DNA from: Pomacea canaliculata
Taxonomy: Eukaryota > Mollusca > Gastropoda > Architaenioglossa > Ampullariidae
Assembly: GCF_003073045.1 (NCBI RefSeq)
Contig: NC_037600.1
Location: 15,330,352 to 15,394,351 of the forward strand
Length of the DNA stretch: 64,000 nucleotides
Direction of reading: 5' to 3'
The notes beneath the pieces are model-generated. The model was not told where the DNA came from, ran no database searches, and worked only from the letters and a program-made list of their open reading frames with translations. The position numbers were made by a program, and so were the translations under genes. The number at the start of each line of letters is the position of its first letter. Position 1 is the stretch's first letter. Below, in pieces: positions 35,964 through 49,418 of the stretch.

Positions 35964-38900
35964 CTAGTGTCTTCTGGTGAGCTTCTCTCTCAGTCGGTAA
36001 AAGCTGATCCTCTCCAAGCACTGCAAGTAATCAACAATGGTATGAATGCACCTGTCTCTGTTTAATTACTTTGAAGAACAATCTTTTGCATGACTCTATG
36101 TACAATAACTTTTTTATGCTTTTGTTATCACAAAGTAAGTACGAGAATACAGATATTAAGCTGGCTTTTAGCTCAATGGTATGTATTTTGTTTACTCTGT
36201 ATTTAACTTTCCATTGCAATGGGCTTTAAGATGCAGTCTAAGAAAATTAAAAGCTGCTAGCATTTTTTTTTTAATTTTCTTCTTATAGCTGCCAAATTCT
36301 CAGTTATTTGTCTACTCGGTTGTTTGTCGCAAAATCTTTGCTTTTTGCTGAATTCACACAATAAATTAGTTATAATACCGAAGCAGATTAAAAAGAGATG
36401 ACTACTGAGCAATACAGATTTAAGTAAGACCTGTATGTATTTATCATTATAAAATTTAATGTTTTACGGCTGGTTTTGACAGTGTGATTATTGATGACTA
36501 TAGCTAGTGAATTTACCCATGAGTAAAGGATTTTGATGACTCTTTCATCGCCAAACGTCCCGCCACAGTGCTGCAACTTGTCCTGTGCCAAGTCCACCCG
36601 ATCTTGAGTCAACAAAGAGTCGTCAAAGCTGCTCAGTGTTGTGAACAGTTGTTTTTCGCTAGTTTGGTGCAGTTTTGTCCAGATTTTTTGCCACGTCTGT
36701 CAGAAGGCAAATTTTATAGAAAAACTCTTCCAAAGAAAAAATACATTATGCAGATCAATTGGATGAATCTATTCTCGTTTTAAATTAGGAAATTTGTTAC
36801 TCTTTCATTAATGTAATGTATTTTAGCATCTGTTTCTTTAATATCAGGAACCAGCGAATGCTTTAATTACCATTTAAAAAAATACTTTTAACAATGTGAT
36901 AGTTCTCATGTCCACGTACGTGAGTTTGGGCGTACAGTATTGTATTTGTTATGCCCTCCCCCATATGCACAGAGTATAGATACACAATCTAGTGTGTGAA
37001 GGTTTTATATCGACTTACATCAAGTTCTGTTTGACTTTCTCCGAGCAGAATGAAGGTGGAAAAGATGATGTCGATGACATCGTCTGGAGGTTTAAAGACA
37101 TTCGCCATGTCATCGTCCGTCAACGACTGAACATTCTGTTTTATTTCCTGAAGCTGCTGTAGTCTCCAGTAGACTTCCTCAGCATCCTTGAACCAAGCTT
37201 CTTCCCGCACGGACTCACCGATACAGGTGTTGGATATTTTATCCAGACATTCGTGAAGTTCCTCTACTTTAAGATTTTTAGTAGCTTTTTCTAGCTCTGC
37301 ATAGAATATGAACACAAATAAATGTGGTAAACAAGTTTAAGCACCAGTCCATTACTGAAATGCGATAAAAGATTTACTCTACATACGTGTTAAATAAAGA
37401 CATACACACCATAGTTAACCAAACTAGGGGAAAAATCTTTAAAAATATTGACAAAGGATTTTAAAACAAGTTAGCATGATAAACCAACTTCTAATGTCTC
37501 TTGTCATCTTTCAAGTGAGCTTCTTTGTATGTAATCAAAACTCTCAACAAATTATTTTTATCAGCATTTAGTTTCAATGAATCTTCACAAAGCGCAAGTC
37601 TTCGCTCGTATTTCTCTAAGAAAGCAGTTTTAAAAAATAACATCTTTACCTTCTTTGCATAACTCCAATAATACTTTCTTGGTGTCTTCCACGTCTCCTC
37701 TGTACTCAAGGTTTACAGACATACAGTGTTTCAAGGCAAGACTCAGTCGATCCAAGTTTCTTTCTTCCGCCGCGGCAAGTACTTCCTTTCGCATGTGCTT
37801 GAACTTTGCCTTCTGTCCTCGAATTTTTTCATTCAATATAGGATCTTCAATACCAGCCATCTTGACACGGAAGGCAACCTTTTCTAACAGTCTTGCATCA
37901 TCTTTTGCAATAGAGTCGTAAAATTCTTCATAACACTGTAGATTTTCCTGGAAAGCAAACGATCACCATCAGCATCAATGAAATGGTCCATACATTTTAA
38001 ACACCATGAGTAAAAACAAGTCCAGGAAATAATTGAAGTATTGAATTAGAAACTTGACCTTATTTGACCTGCTATCTTTGCTTATTAACAAGGTTTAATA
38101 GATATTAATTGCATAATTGCAATTATACGAGTACTTTACCTGTTTGCTCTTGTCCACAATGGCGGTATTCAAAGATTTGTTGCTGGTCAGCAAGTAGCTC
38201 AAAGCATTAGTAAATGCTCCTTTCGGTTTATAGAATCCTTGTGAGTTTTTAATGGTATCAATTTGAAGAGAGTATTCCGGTTCCGGGTCATCTGCCGGAA
38301 GTGTCGCAGTAACCGTGGCTTTGGCGTTTTCTCGCCGAACTCTGACACTGTCCCGAAGTTCATCCGTTGCCCGAGTAGAGTGGACCAGTCTGGCCAAGAT
38401 GTCGACATTGGGTTGAACCCTGAAACTCATGTCGATCTCATCGCCACTTTTCACCGGCACAACTCCCTCTGTATGGGAAGGCTCCGACAAACCAGCTTTG
38501 ACTGCTTCTTCTCCAAATCCAAAACCATTCTCCGAACATGGTGGCAAGGGTCGAATGTCAGGCGCCACGTGCTTACAAACGATCCGAAATTCCACGAGCC
38601 TGTGAAGAATATTTTGATGAGAGCCAATCACTTCAAGTTTGTAAGTTCCAGCCTCTGGAAGTCTGACCATGACTGACTTAGTATGCTTTGTCCTCTTTAT
38701 TCTGGAAAAATATTTTTTATGCCAGAATAAATGAAAAATATTTTTGGCAAAAAAAAAATGATGGAAGAAAAACATTACAGACTAAATTTGATAGGCTATA
38801 AAATAAAAGTATGTTTACAAACACACTCAGAAAACGTATCAGAACATAGCAAGCAGATTTTATTGTTTGTTTACAGCATTAACAAATAATTGCTATACTT

Positions 38901-41076
38901 TTTACAAGGAATGTACACAGCCTTATATATTTTTACTTTTGTCTTAAAGGTAGAGATACTGATTGATCCTTACATGGTTACATAAAGATCCATTTGTATT
39001 CCTTTTGGAAAAGTTTTCCCTGATCGAGTTTCATCGAAAAAAAGCTTGTATCTGAGTTTAGAACCTGCCCCTGGACTACTAAAGTCGATGAAGCACCATC
39101 CATCTTCAGGCCTGATCACGCATGTCAGAGGGCTGACCAGGTGCCATCCAGACGAGAAATAGTGCGGGCGGAAGTAAGGCAAAGTAAAAAATTGTTCTTT
39201 GGTCCATGGTTCAGCCAGCAGCTGCTTCTCTTTGTCATGTGGATGACAGATGTAGTTCATCATGTTAGGGTCAGTCAGAAAATAAAATTCGTCGAAGGTA
39301 GATATTTCACTACCATCATTTGCTGCAAACCTAAAAAGTAACAAATTGCCTCAAATTTTTTTTTATTAATGGTATAGTATTTCTATAATCTAGCATTGTT
39401 CTATTGCTATAATATACCATTATGGTATGGCCACAATAAATATAATAAATGGCACATGTATTCCACTGTTCACATCCCAAGCAGTTTGAATTCCTGAGCT
39501 GATCAACAATAATAAAAACTTAGCAAACTAGAAAACAAAACATGCAATGATACACAAACCAAACTCAGACACTAACATGCAGTTCAAAGACAAAATTTGT
39601 CCATCTATGAGGGCTTTTCTGCAAAATCACCTCAAACTTCAATACACTAACGAAGAAGAACAATCGCAGTCTACCTCCATTATTTAATCTACACGCTGGA
39701 ACTTTTATTTCAAAGAGAACAAGCCAAAATACCGTGTTCGTAAAGGATTTCCCGAATCCTCAATGAGCATCCAGTCTTCATTTTGGTAGCCACGGGTTTT
39801 TACAAATGCCCAAAATGGAAACACGAATCTCCAGCTGCCGGCCACGTAAACAACTGCCCAGGTGTTTTCTTCTCTGATGTCTTTGTAACCAGGTTCATAA
39901 GAAACACCTTTTGCCTTGCCGCTCACAAGTATGCATGGGATTCTTGCGGCTCTGTGTCAAATAAATGTGGTTATTAAACAGTAATACATTTAACAGTTTT
40001 TAAATGCCATTAGTGTCTATTGCAGACATTGTTTGTATGGATATAATGATAACAGTCAAGATTTTTTAACGCAGAACTTACCTGCACATCTTGGCAAACA
40101 TTTTGCCGATGAAGACAACATCTGTATATGCCTTCCGTAGGTAATATTTTGGACTGTGTTTATTTTTGAAGCTTGTTGTCTCTTGTCGACATCCGATGTT
40201 TTGTTCAGCCATCCACACGAAAATTGCTCTTAACTTGTGCAGATCGGAGGTGAGATGACTAGTAAGGCTCTCGACAAGATCGCCAAAACTTTCTTTCAAG
40301 GAATCTGGTGTCTGAAACAGCACAGTATGCAAGGCTAAATGATTATTGAAGATAAGATGATAAAGAAATGAAAGATTTGTTTCCCTACCAAGTAACTCAA
40401 TGTCTATCATATTGTAAATGGTTTTCTTTGTCAATATAATTAAAGCGACTGCACTAGCACGTGGTTGTTGATATTTGTACTCTATGACTATTAATGACTA
40501 CATGGTCACTCCTAGTTAGTAATAGTAAAGTTTCTTTAACATACAGCTCTGGCTATCATGTCGATCTCCGTGAAATTTTCATCTTGAACAAGTTCTTTCT
40601 TGAGGATGTCTGGTGGACACAGTGGTGGGTACCAGACCTCGGGCTTCCACAGCTCGTTATCCTTGGAGTGGCGGAAAAGAGCACGAAAACCCTAATGATA
40701 AATATCAAACACTGATTAGCTACAGGGGACCTCTCAGGTGTGAGAAAATTATATGACTGCCAAACAATAATAATAATTATCTAAAATTATTGGGATTTTG
40801 ATGATGAATTGTGGACGACTACTTTGATAATGATAATGACAACCATTACTGATAATTGGTGATTATTCATTTGACCTATCTAATAAAGGTAAACTAGGTC
40901 ATGCACACTGAACGGAGGCGTTCAAATAAATGCTACTACCCAGCTACTACTGTCATTAAGACATATACACATAAATAAACAAGACCTGATTCATTTCCAA
41001 AACGTTCGTTGATGAAAAGCCCGCAACGTCCTCTGTATAGTGCTTGTGGCGATAATGATTCGTTCAGCACGGCAGT
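35964..41076 (-). CDS. KY/hillarin-like transglutaminase-fold pseudoenzyme with dynein-stalk-like tail, copy C
   Basis: Best-resolved copy. Exons: 40986-41076 (ATG at 40992-40994), 40545-40691, 40082-40311, 39733-39951, 38974-39330, 38140-38701, 37650-37947, 37019-37296, 36517-36696 and 35964-36020 (TAG). They give 778 residues, with all junctions GT-AG. Residues 1-52 are a lead with WYPPLCPP. About 53-202 is the transglutaminase-like core (IFVWM, KMCRAARIPCIL, NTWAVVYVAGSWRF). About 202-508 are the KY domains (EFYFLTDPNMM; VRLPEAGTYKLEV; NGFGFGEEAVKAGL). 509-607 are helical hairpins. 608-778 is the stalk-like part (KPPDDVIDIIF, LLGESQ, FDDSLLT, ILYSW). Val, Asn and Phe occupy the expected Cys, His and Asp positions. 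KY-family proteins act at muscle or cytoskeletal structures; a similar scaffold role is an inference. Introns are short and free of transposons. Confidence 0.85.
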
Positions 41077-41852
41077 CTACATACAATAAAATAAAACCAA
41101 ATTATATTTTATGTTCAGCTTTCAAAATTGTCATTAAAGATACATAAAAACACTGGCTTTGCTCATATGGCTAAAATAAAGGGAGGTAATACAAAAGCAC
41201 TTTTTGTTTCCTATTTTATTTCTTCTTATACCTAGCGTCTAGGTGTCCAATGGTGGTGTTGGTACAGGCAAAAGGTTGCTACAGATATCAGAGCTACATG
41301 TGATTCATGTAAACACATTACTGTATTGCTAAGAATCTATCAAAGGCGTGTACGTTGTCTACACCCCGTTACACGATGTCCGTGGTCCCAGACATGGATG
41401 CCTCTTATTTATGAGGACAAATAAAAAGAGGGTGAGGTTTGGCTTGTCAAATATCATATCTTAGATCCTCCAAGCCAAGGGCAATGTTCCATGACTACCA
41501 GTCCACTTAAGAGTGTAGAAAGAGTAAGACCTAGCAGGCGTTAAACAAGTTCTGTAGGTTCACTGTAATCCTTGTCCTTATAAAAACAAATTTGCAAATG
41601 TGCTAAGCTGTGTTCGTTTCTCCAGTATGTGAAAACCAAGATGATATTAACTTACCTTTCTCCTAGCAAACACTTTATATTCTTTATGCTTAACATAATA
41701 ATCATAAGCACAGGAAGACTGGTCGCACAGCATGATTTAGAATTTCAGATATAGTGGTTTTATATTTAGAAATAAAAACTGTTTCTAAACATAGTCATAA
41801 AAAGACACCAAATGCTTGTTACTTACTGGTATAACCTGGATTTGTTCTTCTT
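41077..41852. other. Upstream region of copy C
   Basis: 41225-41500 is a weak copy of the upstream-flank block seen at 16920-17100 and 33840-34080 (shared 'aaaggttgct' and 'cttgtcaaat' landmarks). On the minus strand a strong donor (AAAG followed by GTAAGT) lies at about 41655, a possible end of an upstream untranslated exon. No TATA-like element can be assigned with confidence. Confidence 0.4.
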
Positions 41853-42365
41853 GTGTCTCAGTACCAAGCTTTGAAATGTATTACCGCTAATTCCAGAGCA
41901 AATGAGTGTTCTTTAGGTCTGGTGAGGAGAAGTGAAGGTTGGGGTGTGGGGAAGTTACCTACATACGAACGCATGTTTGCTATGAACATAGATTGTCATG
42001 AAAGAATGTTTTCCTTCCAAGTAGAGCCAGGTGTACATAACGTTTGTACATTTAGCTGCTTAATGTCAATATACTTTAATATACGGGTAGGGGGACCGTT
42101 TGAAATAGCATGTGCTTTGGGTCCCTACTCAATGCCAACCCCTTTCCCTAAACTCTTTCACCGGTTCACCGGGAGAGCGGTGCAGCCCAGAGAGATACTC
42201 GAAGAAGAAAAGAAGTTTATTTACTATGCAAACAGCACGAGACTGTTTGTTCTTGTCTCGTGCCAGTCCAGGTGGGCTGTTCTTTCAAGTACAGAGGCTC
42301 AGCACCACCGTGTCTTATGTCTGTCACGGACAGTCCATGCCTTCTGTGTTTTTCGGACTATTTAA
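41853..42365 (+). other. Unrecognised 170-codon open frame
   Basis: A long plus-strand frame abuts the left inverted repeat at 42520 and overlaps another frame at 42112-42429. The product (motifs YERMFAMNID and FHRFTGRAVQ) matches no family I know. It lacks clear domain structure and has no copy elsewhere in the window. GC content is higher than in the spacers. It could be part of an unrecognised repeat, a gene exon or a chance frame. Confidence 0.2.
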
Positions 42366-42519
42366 CCCTTTGGTGGCTCACGGACTGAAAATGCATGTCG
42401 AGTGTAAGTTGAATGGACGAGAACATTAGTTGGAAAGTGTTAACTGGGACAGAAAGTGTGTAGTGAACGAAGTTGACGAGTAGGTTTTGGACGAAACGAG
42501 TTTTGGGAATTAACTCAGG

Positions 42520-42595
42520 CCCGGTGTCGTGAGCTCAGGAATTGCCCGAGCCCAGGAATTGCATTCTCACAGTGCGCAGGCGCAGGGGTCAACAG
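42520..42595 (+). repeat. Left terminal inverted repeat
   Basis: It pairs with 49743-49819 on the opposite strand. It includes 'cacagtgcgcaggcgca', a GC-rich block unlike the neighbouring AT-rich DNA, and two copies of the 'aggaattgc' motif. A third 'aggaattgc' lies further inside near 42662-42670. Confidence 0.7.
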
Positions 42596-43937
42596 ATGCG
42601 CATGCGCAGACAAGGCAATTTGTGGGCTTGATATTCCGTGAGATGAGAACGTGTCCGAGCTGAGGAATTGCCCATGTGTTAGGACAGAATATGTCTTGAA
42701 TTTAACAACATTGTCAAGTGTGGTAGACTCGCGGATCGAGGACGTGTTGTGATGCAGCTCAATAACAAATCAGCCCTACAAAAATAAGAAGGTAAGTTAC
42801 ATTTTAATTTTTATTCGTGGCTTAGTCGATCGGTTTCTTTGTAAATGTTCGTCTGCTATTTTTTTAGGTATCATCACGAGCTTGTGTCCCCGGTTTATTT
42901 TGTACTCGTCGCTTAGTCGGTTTCTTCGTAGTGTTCCGTCTGTTATTTGTTTTTCTAGGATTGTATTCGTGGCTTTATATAGTATTATAGCGTGCTAATT
43001 AATATAGTGCACACAGGCTTATTTTTAATTCATATGAACGAAACGTGTAATGTGCTTTTGACGTTTAGCGATGCTGAACGACCGATCGTTTATAGAAGTC
43101 CGTGACTGAATCAAGCAAAGTGATTCAGTCGTTTTGACTACTTAGGTTTCATTCTTTATTTCCGCACTACACAGTAAGCACAGTTACAAGATGTAATAAA
43201 ATACTTAAGTTTATGAACATGTACTGTATTATTACTTTAATATGCACACAAACCTTTCCAGATGATGACAAAATGTCACATGATTTGGGTTTTTAAAAGA
43301 ATGGTTGTAAATAAGCAAAAAGTAGACATGGAGAGAAAAGCATGAAGCAGGATTTTAAACTGGACATCATTACCAACTAATTCAAAGAAGTATGTTTGCA
43401 ATAATTAACAAGTTGGCACATTTATATTTGAAGGCATTATAATCAACCACTTTGAATGCAAAATAAAAGTCTTACAATAATAATAAAATTTAATTTTGCT
43501 ACTATTACCTTGTTTTTCTTCTTATGTTGATGTCAATATTAAGATTTATGCATCAGTCAGTCCATAAGTAATGCTTTAGCATATCACGAATAAATATTTA
43601 GTGTTTTCATGCACAGTGTGATCACCACGATTTTCTTTTTCAGTGCAGATCTCCAGAGATGGGAGCTAATTTCCAAAAATTGGGTGCACAAGATTTGCAA
43701 TATAGTACAGTGGAGCAGAAAAAGGGATATCACAATATGGTAAACAGTGTAAAATGCGAATGATGTCAACTGCTGCATTTTTTTCTACCAGCAAATGACA
43801 TTTGAGCTGATTTCACAATGAGGAATAAATATGCTGTTAGTTTAAATTGTAAATTTATGTTTTTTATCATGTACGACAGTACTGTATTTCTCTGATTGCT
43901 TCCAACCCACACAACATGGATTGCCAGCCAAACAACT

Positions 43938-46877
43938 ATCTATCTATCTATTCCTCTTTGTGCATCAGGTTGCACATAAGGCCTCAACCAGAGTCCGCCA
44001 CCGATGTCGATCGGCTGAAACCCGCTCTAGGTGACCCCATGTCCAGCCCTTTCCTTTCATCTCCCTTTCCACTGTTCTTCTCCAAGTTTCCTTTGGGCGG
44101 CCTCGTTTTCTTCGGCCGTCTGGAGTCCATCGTAGGGCGACTCTGGAGAGGTCTGCTGTCTGCTGGCGGAGCACATGTCCAATCCATCGCCAACGCCTTC
44201 GTTGAACCTGCGTGGTGATGGACTCGGTTTCAGTTCTTCGGTGGAGTTCTTCGTTGGTGATGGTGTTTGGCCAAAAGATGTTAAGTATGCGCCTGAGGCA
44301 TCTGTTTTGGAAGACGTCAAGCTTGTTACTGATGGTTTTGGTCATCTTCCAAGATTCTGATCCGTAAAGGAGGGTGCTGATCACATTTGACTTGAAGATT
44401 CTCAGCTTGATCTTCTGGCTGATGTTTTTTGCCTTCCATGTGCTCCTGAGTGAGGCAAAGGCCTGACTGGCTTTCGCCAGTCGGGCTCGAATCTCCACCT
44501 CCGCATCCCCAGTGTTTGACATTTTGGACCCAAGATAGGAGAAACTGTCAACTTCCTCAATCTCTTCTCCATTTAGTTTGATGCTGTCTTGGACTCTGGC
44601 GTTCACTCTCATACTGTTAGTCTTTTTTGTGCTGACCTTCAAGCCAAGGTTTCCAGCTGTTTCTGAGAAGGCCTTTGTTTTTTCCTGCATGTCTTGGTGG
44701 CGGTGTGACAGCAGGGCAATGTCATCAGCAAAGTCCAAGTCTTCCAGTGCTGTTGTTGCTGTCATAGTCATGGTCCATCTGAGCCTCTCCTCTCGCTGTC
44801 GGTGGAAGTCTTCATGATCCAGTCCATGGCCAGGATGAAGAGGAACGGCGACAGAATGCAGCCCTGCTTCACCCGGTACTGACGTTGAAGGGGTCTGTGA
44901 GCTCCGTGTCACAGACAACCTGGGATTTGAAATCGCTGTACAGCATTGCAATGACCTGAACAAGTTTTGCAGGGACTCCGTAATGCCTCAGGATCTTCCA
45001 TAAGGACTCGCGGTGGATGCTGTCAAAAGCCTTCTCCAGGTCGATGAAATTGATGTACAGCGGTGTGTTCCATTCGTTGCTCTGCTCCAGAATCTGTCGC
45101 AGAATGAAGATGTGTTCGGAGCAGGATCGCCCAGGGCGAAATCCTGCTTGCTGTGGTCGGAGGTCTTTCTCAAGAGTTGCCGTCAGTCTTGACAAAACAA
45201 TCTTGCTGAAGACCTTGCTGGTGAGGGAAAGAAGTGTTATGCCCCTCCAATTATTGCAGTCTCCAAGATCTCCTTTCTTGGGTAACTTGAAGATGAGCCC
45301 TTTCTTCCACGCAACAGGGACCTGCCCTGATTCCCAAATTTGCCTGAAGATTTCAGTCAGCTTGGGAGCTGTCACATTCACGTCTGCTTTCAACATCTCT
45401 GCTGTTATTCCATCTGCCCCTGGTGCTTTGCCGCTCTTCATTGTCTTGACTGCTGCTGTCACTTCTTCCAGGCTTGGTGGGTCTGTGCAGATGTCAAGGT
45501 CTATAGCTGCTGGCTGGATGTCTGCAAGCTGAGGGGATCTGGTCTGTTCAGAACTGACTCAAAATGCTCCCTCCAGCGCTGTAGTTTTCCTGCCTCTCCC
45601 TCGACGACATTACCGTTCACGTCTTTCACTGGCACATCACTGTTCTTAAACCCGTTGTTTAGCTGTTTGTTTATCTTGTACAGTGTCTTCAGGTCATTTT
45701 TACTTGCTGCATTTTCTGCTTCATCTGCCAGTTTCTCTATGTGATATCTTTTGTCGGTTCTTGTCATCCTCTTTACCTCTTTGTTCAGTTTTGCATATCT
45801 TTGTCTGTGTTGTTCCTTCAGGCGTTCAGATCTGGTGCTGTTGATTCTTTGTTTGGCTGACTTTCTCTCTTCTATCTTCTTCCATGTCTCTTCTCTGATC
45901 CACTGTTCTTTCTTTTTCCTTTGGAAGCCCAGTATTTTCTCTCCTGATTCCTGTAAGACTCGATTGAAGTCGTCTAAGGTCATCTCTTGTTGGTCTCCTA
46001 GTGCCTGGAACCTGTTCTTTACTTCCATAGCAAAGGCCCTTTCGGTGGCTGGATTTTTTAGTTTGCCGGAGTCCACTCTCTGCTGACGTGCCTGTTCTCC
46101 TCGTGATCGACGCAGCTTCAGAGAAACTGTGGCTATCACAAGAGTGTGGTCACTGGCAATGTCTGCTCCTCTGTAGGCTCTAACATCTTGAAGTGAGCTC
46201 CTCCATCTTCGGTTGCTGATGACAAGGTCTATCTGGTTCTTTGTGATCCCATCTGGTGATGTCCATGTTGCCTTGTGGATGTCTTTGTGTGGGAAGAGTG
46301 TGCCTCCAATCAGTAGGTTGTTTTCTTCACAAAAGTCTGCCAGTCTCTCTCCGTTGTCATTGATGCTTCCGATTCCATGTTTGCCCATGACATGCTCCCT
46401 GCAGGTGTTGTCACTTCCCACCTTGGCATTGAGATCGCCGATAATGAGCAACATGTCGTGGGCTGGAACGCTTTCTGAGGCTGCCTGGAGCTGATCGTAA
46501 AAAGCATCCTTGTCTTCTGCCTCAGAGTCATTTGTTGGTGCATAGCAGGCTAGCACTGTCAGCTTGGTGTACTTGGAATGGAATCTTGCTCTCAAAAGCC
46601 TGGGTCCATAAGGCTTCCATTCCAGCAGTGCCTTTTCCGTTTTCTTGTTGAGGAGTAGAGCTACTCCTTCAGAGTGCTGAGCGTCTGATCTTCCTGAGAA
46701 CAAGATGGTATGTCCTGACGCTAGTCTCCTCTTTCCCGTGCCGGTCCATCTGACCTCACTGACTCCCAGGATGTCCAAGTTGTAGTTGTCAAACTCCTTG
46801 ACTAATTGGAGCATCCTGCCAGTCTGGTACAAGGTCTGGACGTTCCAGCACCCCACCCTCAACTTCTGCCTCGGCTT
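43938..46877 (-). mobile_element. Young APE-type LINE (RTE-like), nearly full ORF, 13-bp target-site duplication
   Basis: The direct repeat 'cagccaaacaact' at 43925-43937 and 46878-46890 brackets the element. Its minus-strand 3' end is a (GATA)n tail at 43938-43951. 45501-46862 encodes the endonuclease: GCWNVQTL, EVRWTGTGKRR, CYAPTND, GDLNAKVG and ASDHTLV (the catalytic Asp-His pair). 44869-45462 holds the first reverse transcriptase blocks (GKAPGADGIT, FIDLEKAFDSI). 43965-44963 holds the FADDIALLSH active-site block and the RWRWIGHVLR tail. Two frame changes separate these three stretches, near 45480-45510 and near 44880. The 5' end is cut just before the endonuclease start. It is nearly identical to 26036-26817, so the family was active recently. 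Confidence 0.93.
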
Positions 46878-46890
46878 CAGCCAAACAACT

Positions 46891-49418
46891 GCACATAGAA
46901 TAAACCCGGGCCCCCTCGCTCATGTGATACATCATCACATTAAGTCAAATGAGAATTAAGAAACATCAAGGGTTTTGCCAAACGTTTCTGTAAAATACAC
47001 ACAAGTTTCATTGTTTTCATTTAACTTCTACTGTTCATGCTGTTATATAAGTGACTTAGTACCCAGATTATGACCCTAGAGTTGTGGGTAAAGCACTGTA
47101 CCAGTGTACATTCATTATTACTCAATAAATCTTAGTTGTCCTTAATGTATAAGGTGAATGTCCATGAAAAATTTGTTGTTTGCACATGCACTTAAAATGG
47201 ACACTTACAACACCTACACTTGGAAATGAATATTTGCCTTACGTTTACATATGTATATATAAGCACACACACATATGTACACCATCCCCTTTCATGTACA
47301 CATGCAGGCACCCTCGCAAAAATAATGTTAATACCACATAATATTAACCCTTATGCTTCATATTGAGATGGGTGTAGCTGCAAACATAAAGAACATATGG
47401 CTGTTCAGATTGTTCATACCAGTGCATAGCTCCTCACAGTGTTACATTGTCCCAGTGTGCAGTGACTATTGTTATTAATAATCTATTTAACTGTAAAAAA
47501 TTTGATGACCAGTGTAAAAATGATTTACCACTTTACTATATTCACAATCCAAATGCTTATAAATTCCAGCCATTATTAACTTTAAAGAAATCAAAAGACC
47601 CTCAGCATATTAGCGAAAGTTGTGAAGATATTACTAAGGATGGTGAACCAGATAAATGAATAAAATGTATATGTGAGATATTGTACATTGCAATGGATGG
47701 GAGTGTGTACCCCTTGGAGGGTGAATAAATAGTAAAGAATACAGAATGTATGTGACAGGAAGAGAGAGAGAGCAAAGGTGTGTTTATCCTGTTTGAGTAT
47801 GCTTTTATTACATATGCAGGTATGAGGCTGGAAGAAGGAAAGAATGAGTGCTACGAAAAATTAGTTGGGATTTTTTATATATATATATAAGCTGTCTGCA
47901 TGGTTTGGTTAAAGCTCTGTGCTTTGAGCTAAAGATTTGCATTGTCATCAAGATCCTAGGTGTGAATGACTTGGGGAAACATGCATTTGCAAGGTACTCT
48001 TGTACTAAGGCTTTTATTGCATGTGCACATTACTTTCAAACATGACTGTCCACTGCAAAGGATTTTATTATAATTAGAAGTCAATGGTTTCTTGCCCTTT
48101 TTATGTGGAAAGTCTTCTTTGTTGTAATTTATCATTACATTGGACCATGTGTGCAATTTTTAAATTCATGAATATACACCTTTCATATTATACCAATTGA
48201 AATGTTTTTGTCGTTTACGGTCAGTTTGTGGAGCACTTTTACTAAGTTAGGTTTTATTTCAACTGATAAGATAGCATAGTATTATGTGGAAATAGTAATC
48301 ACGGTCTTGTAATCACTGCGTTGAGGCATGATGTCTCATTTGCATTCGGGCATTTTATTACATACAATCCAACACATGCAGACATAAATTATTAATGTAT
48401 TGCATACTAATGGGGAATGAACATTCAACACTCATTGGTAAATTATTGCACTCTGTACTACACTTGTACGTGATACAAAAAACATCATTTCACTTCCATT
48501 TCTTTATTGAATAAACTCACACATCACATTGTGCTTAAATTGCCAAATAAATCCATGTACACAGCGCAGTCCTATGCAAACAGAAGATCCATCTGAAACA
48601 ATGAACCACTATGTTAACAAAACCATACCCACATCTCATAAGGAAATTGTCTGACATAAATGTAGGAGAAGTACATACACCACTTACACTATTGTATTAA
48701 TGAAAACAAAAAAGAAAATTTATTTACATCCACATGTGTGTGTGTGTGTGGTTATAATATTATAGTGTATGGCAACCCACACTGGAAATTCAGCACTGCA
48801 TAAGCAACATGCTATAACCCACAAACAATTAGAAGTGCTTATGCAGCAAATCATTCAACTATAAACACAAAGAAAAGAAAGGAAAACGACAACACTTCAC
48901 AAGTGTACTACTCCTGAAACTTTTTGTGCAAAAAATCTTATTATGTCTACCTTTCTTTGGGGAGGAAAACAACAGAATCAAGAAATCAGTAGTCTGTAAA
49001 CCCTATGGGCTTAAAATGTGACATTTACTCCTTTCTATCAACAATGAAACCTAGAGGGTTAAAAGGAATCGAGCAAGACAACACCTCAGCAAAGATTCTC
49101 CTGACTATTCATTCCATACTTAAAAACATAAACATTTTGGGCCAAGTATGCAAATAGTATTATGCAGAGTTCAAAATCTCTTTTGGGAAGATGTGGCTAA
49201 GCAATATTAAAAAATATTTAATGTTTTTCAAAAACTAACATTTGATGTCATGCAATGAAAAAGCAATGATGAAATATTAGACTTCCTATGCTTGGTTCAT
49301 TAATAACTGACATGTAATAATATTTCTTATACTATATTTGTGACAGATTAGATCATAAATAGAATACTTGCCTTCCAGCACATAGTGCTTTGCTTGATGC
49401 CTTATGGTATTCTCACTT
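46891..49418. other. Right interior of the inverted-repeat element
   Basis: AT-rich sequence with a TATA run at 47876-47890 and (TG)n/(CA)n bits at 47262-47275 and 48736-48751. An isolated 70-codon plus frame is at 47447-47659, and the product is not recognised. No transposase motifs are seen. Confidence 0.4.

Noticed and set aside
43984-46494. Several plus-strand open frames over 60-170 codons (for example 45017-45532)
   Set aside because: They lie antisense to the LINE endonuclease and polymerase, have no conserved motifs, and similar antisense frames appear in the second LINE copy at 26071-26461 simply because the DNA is shared.
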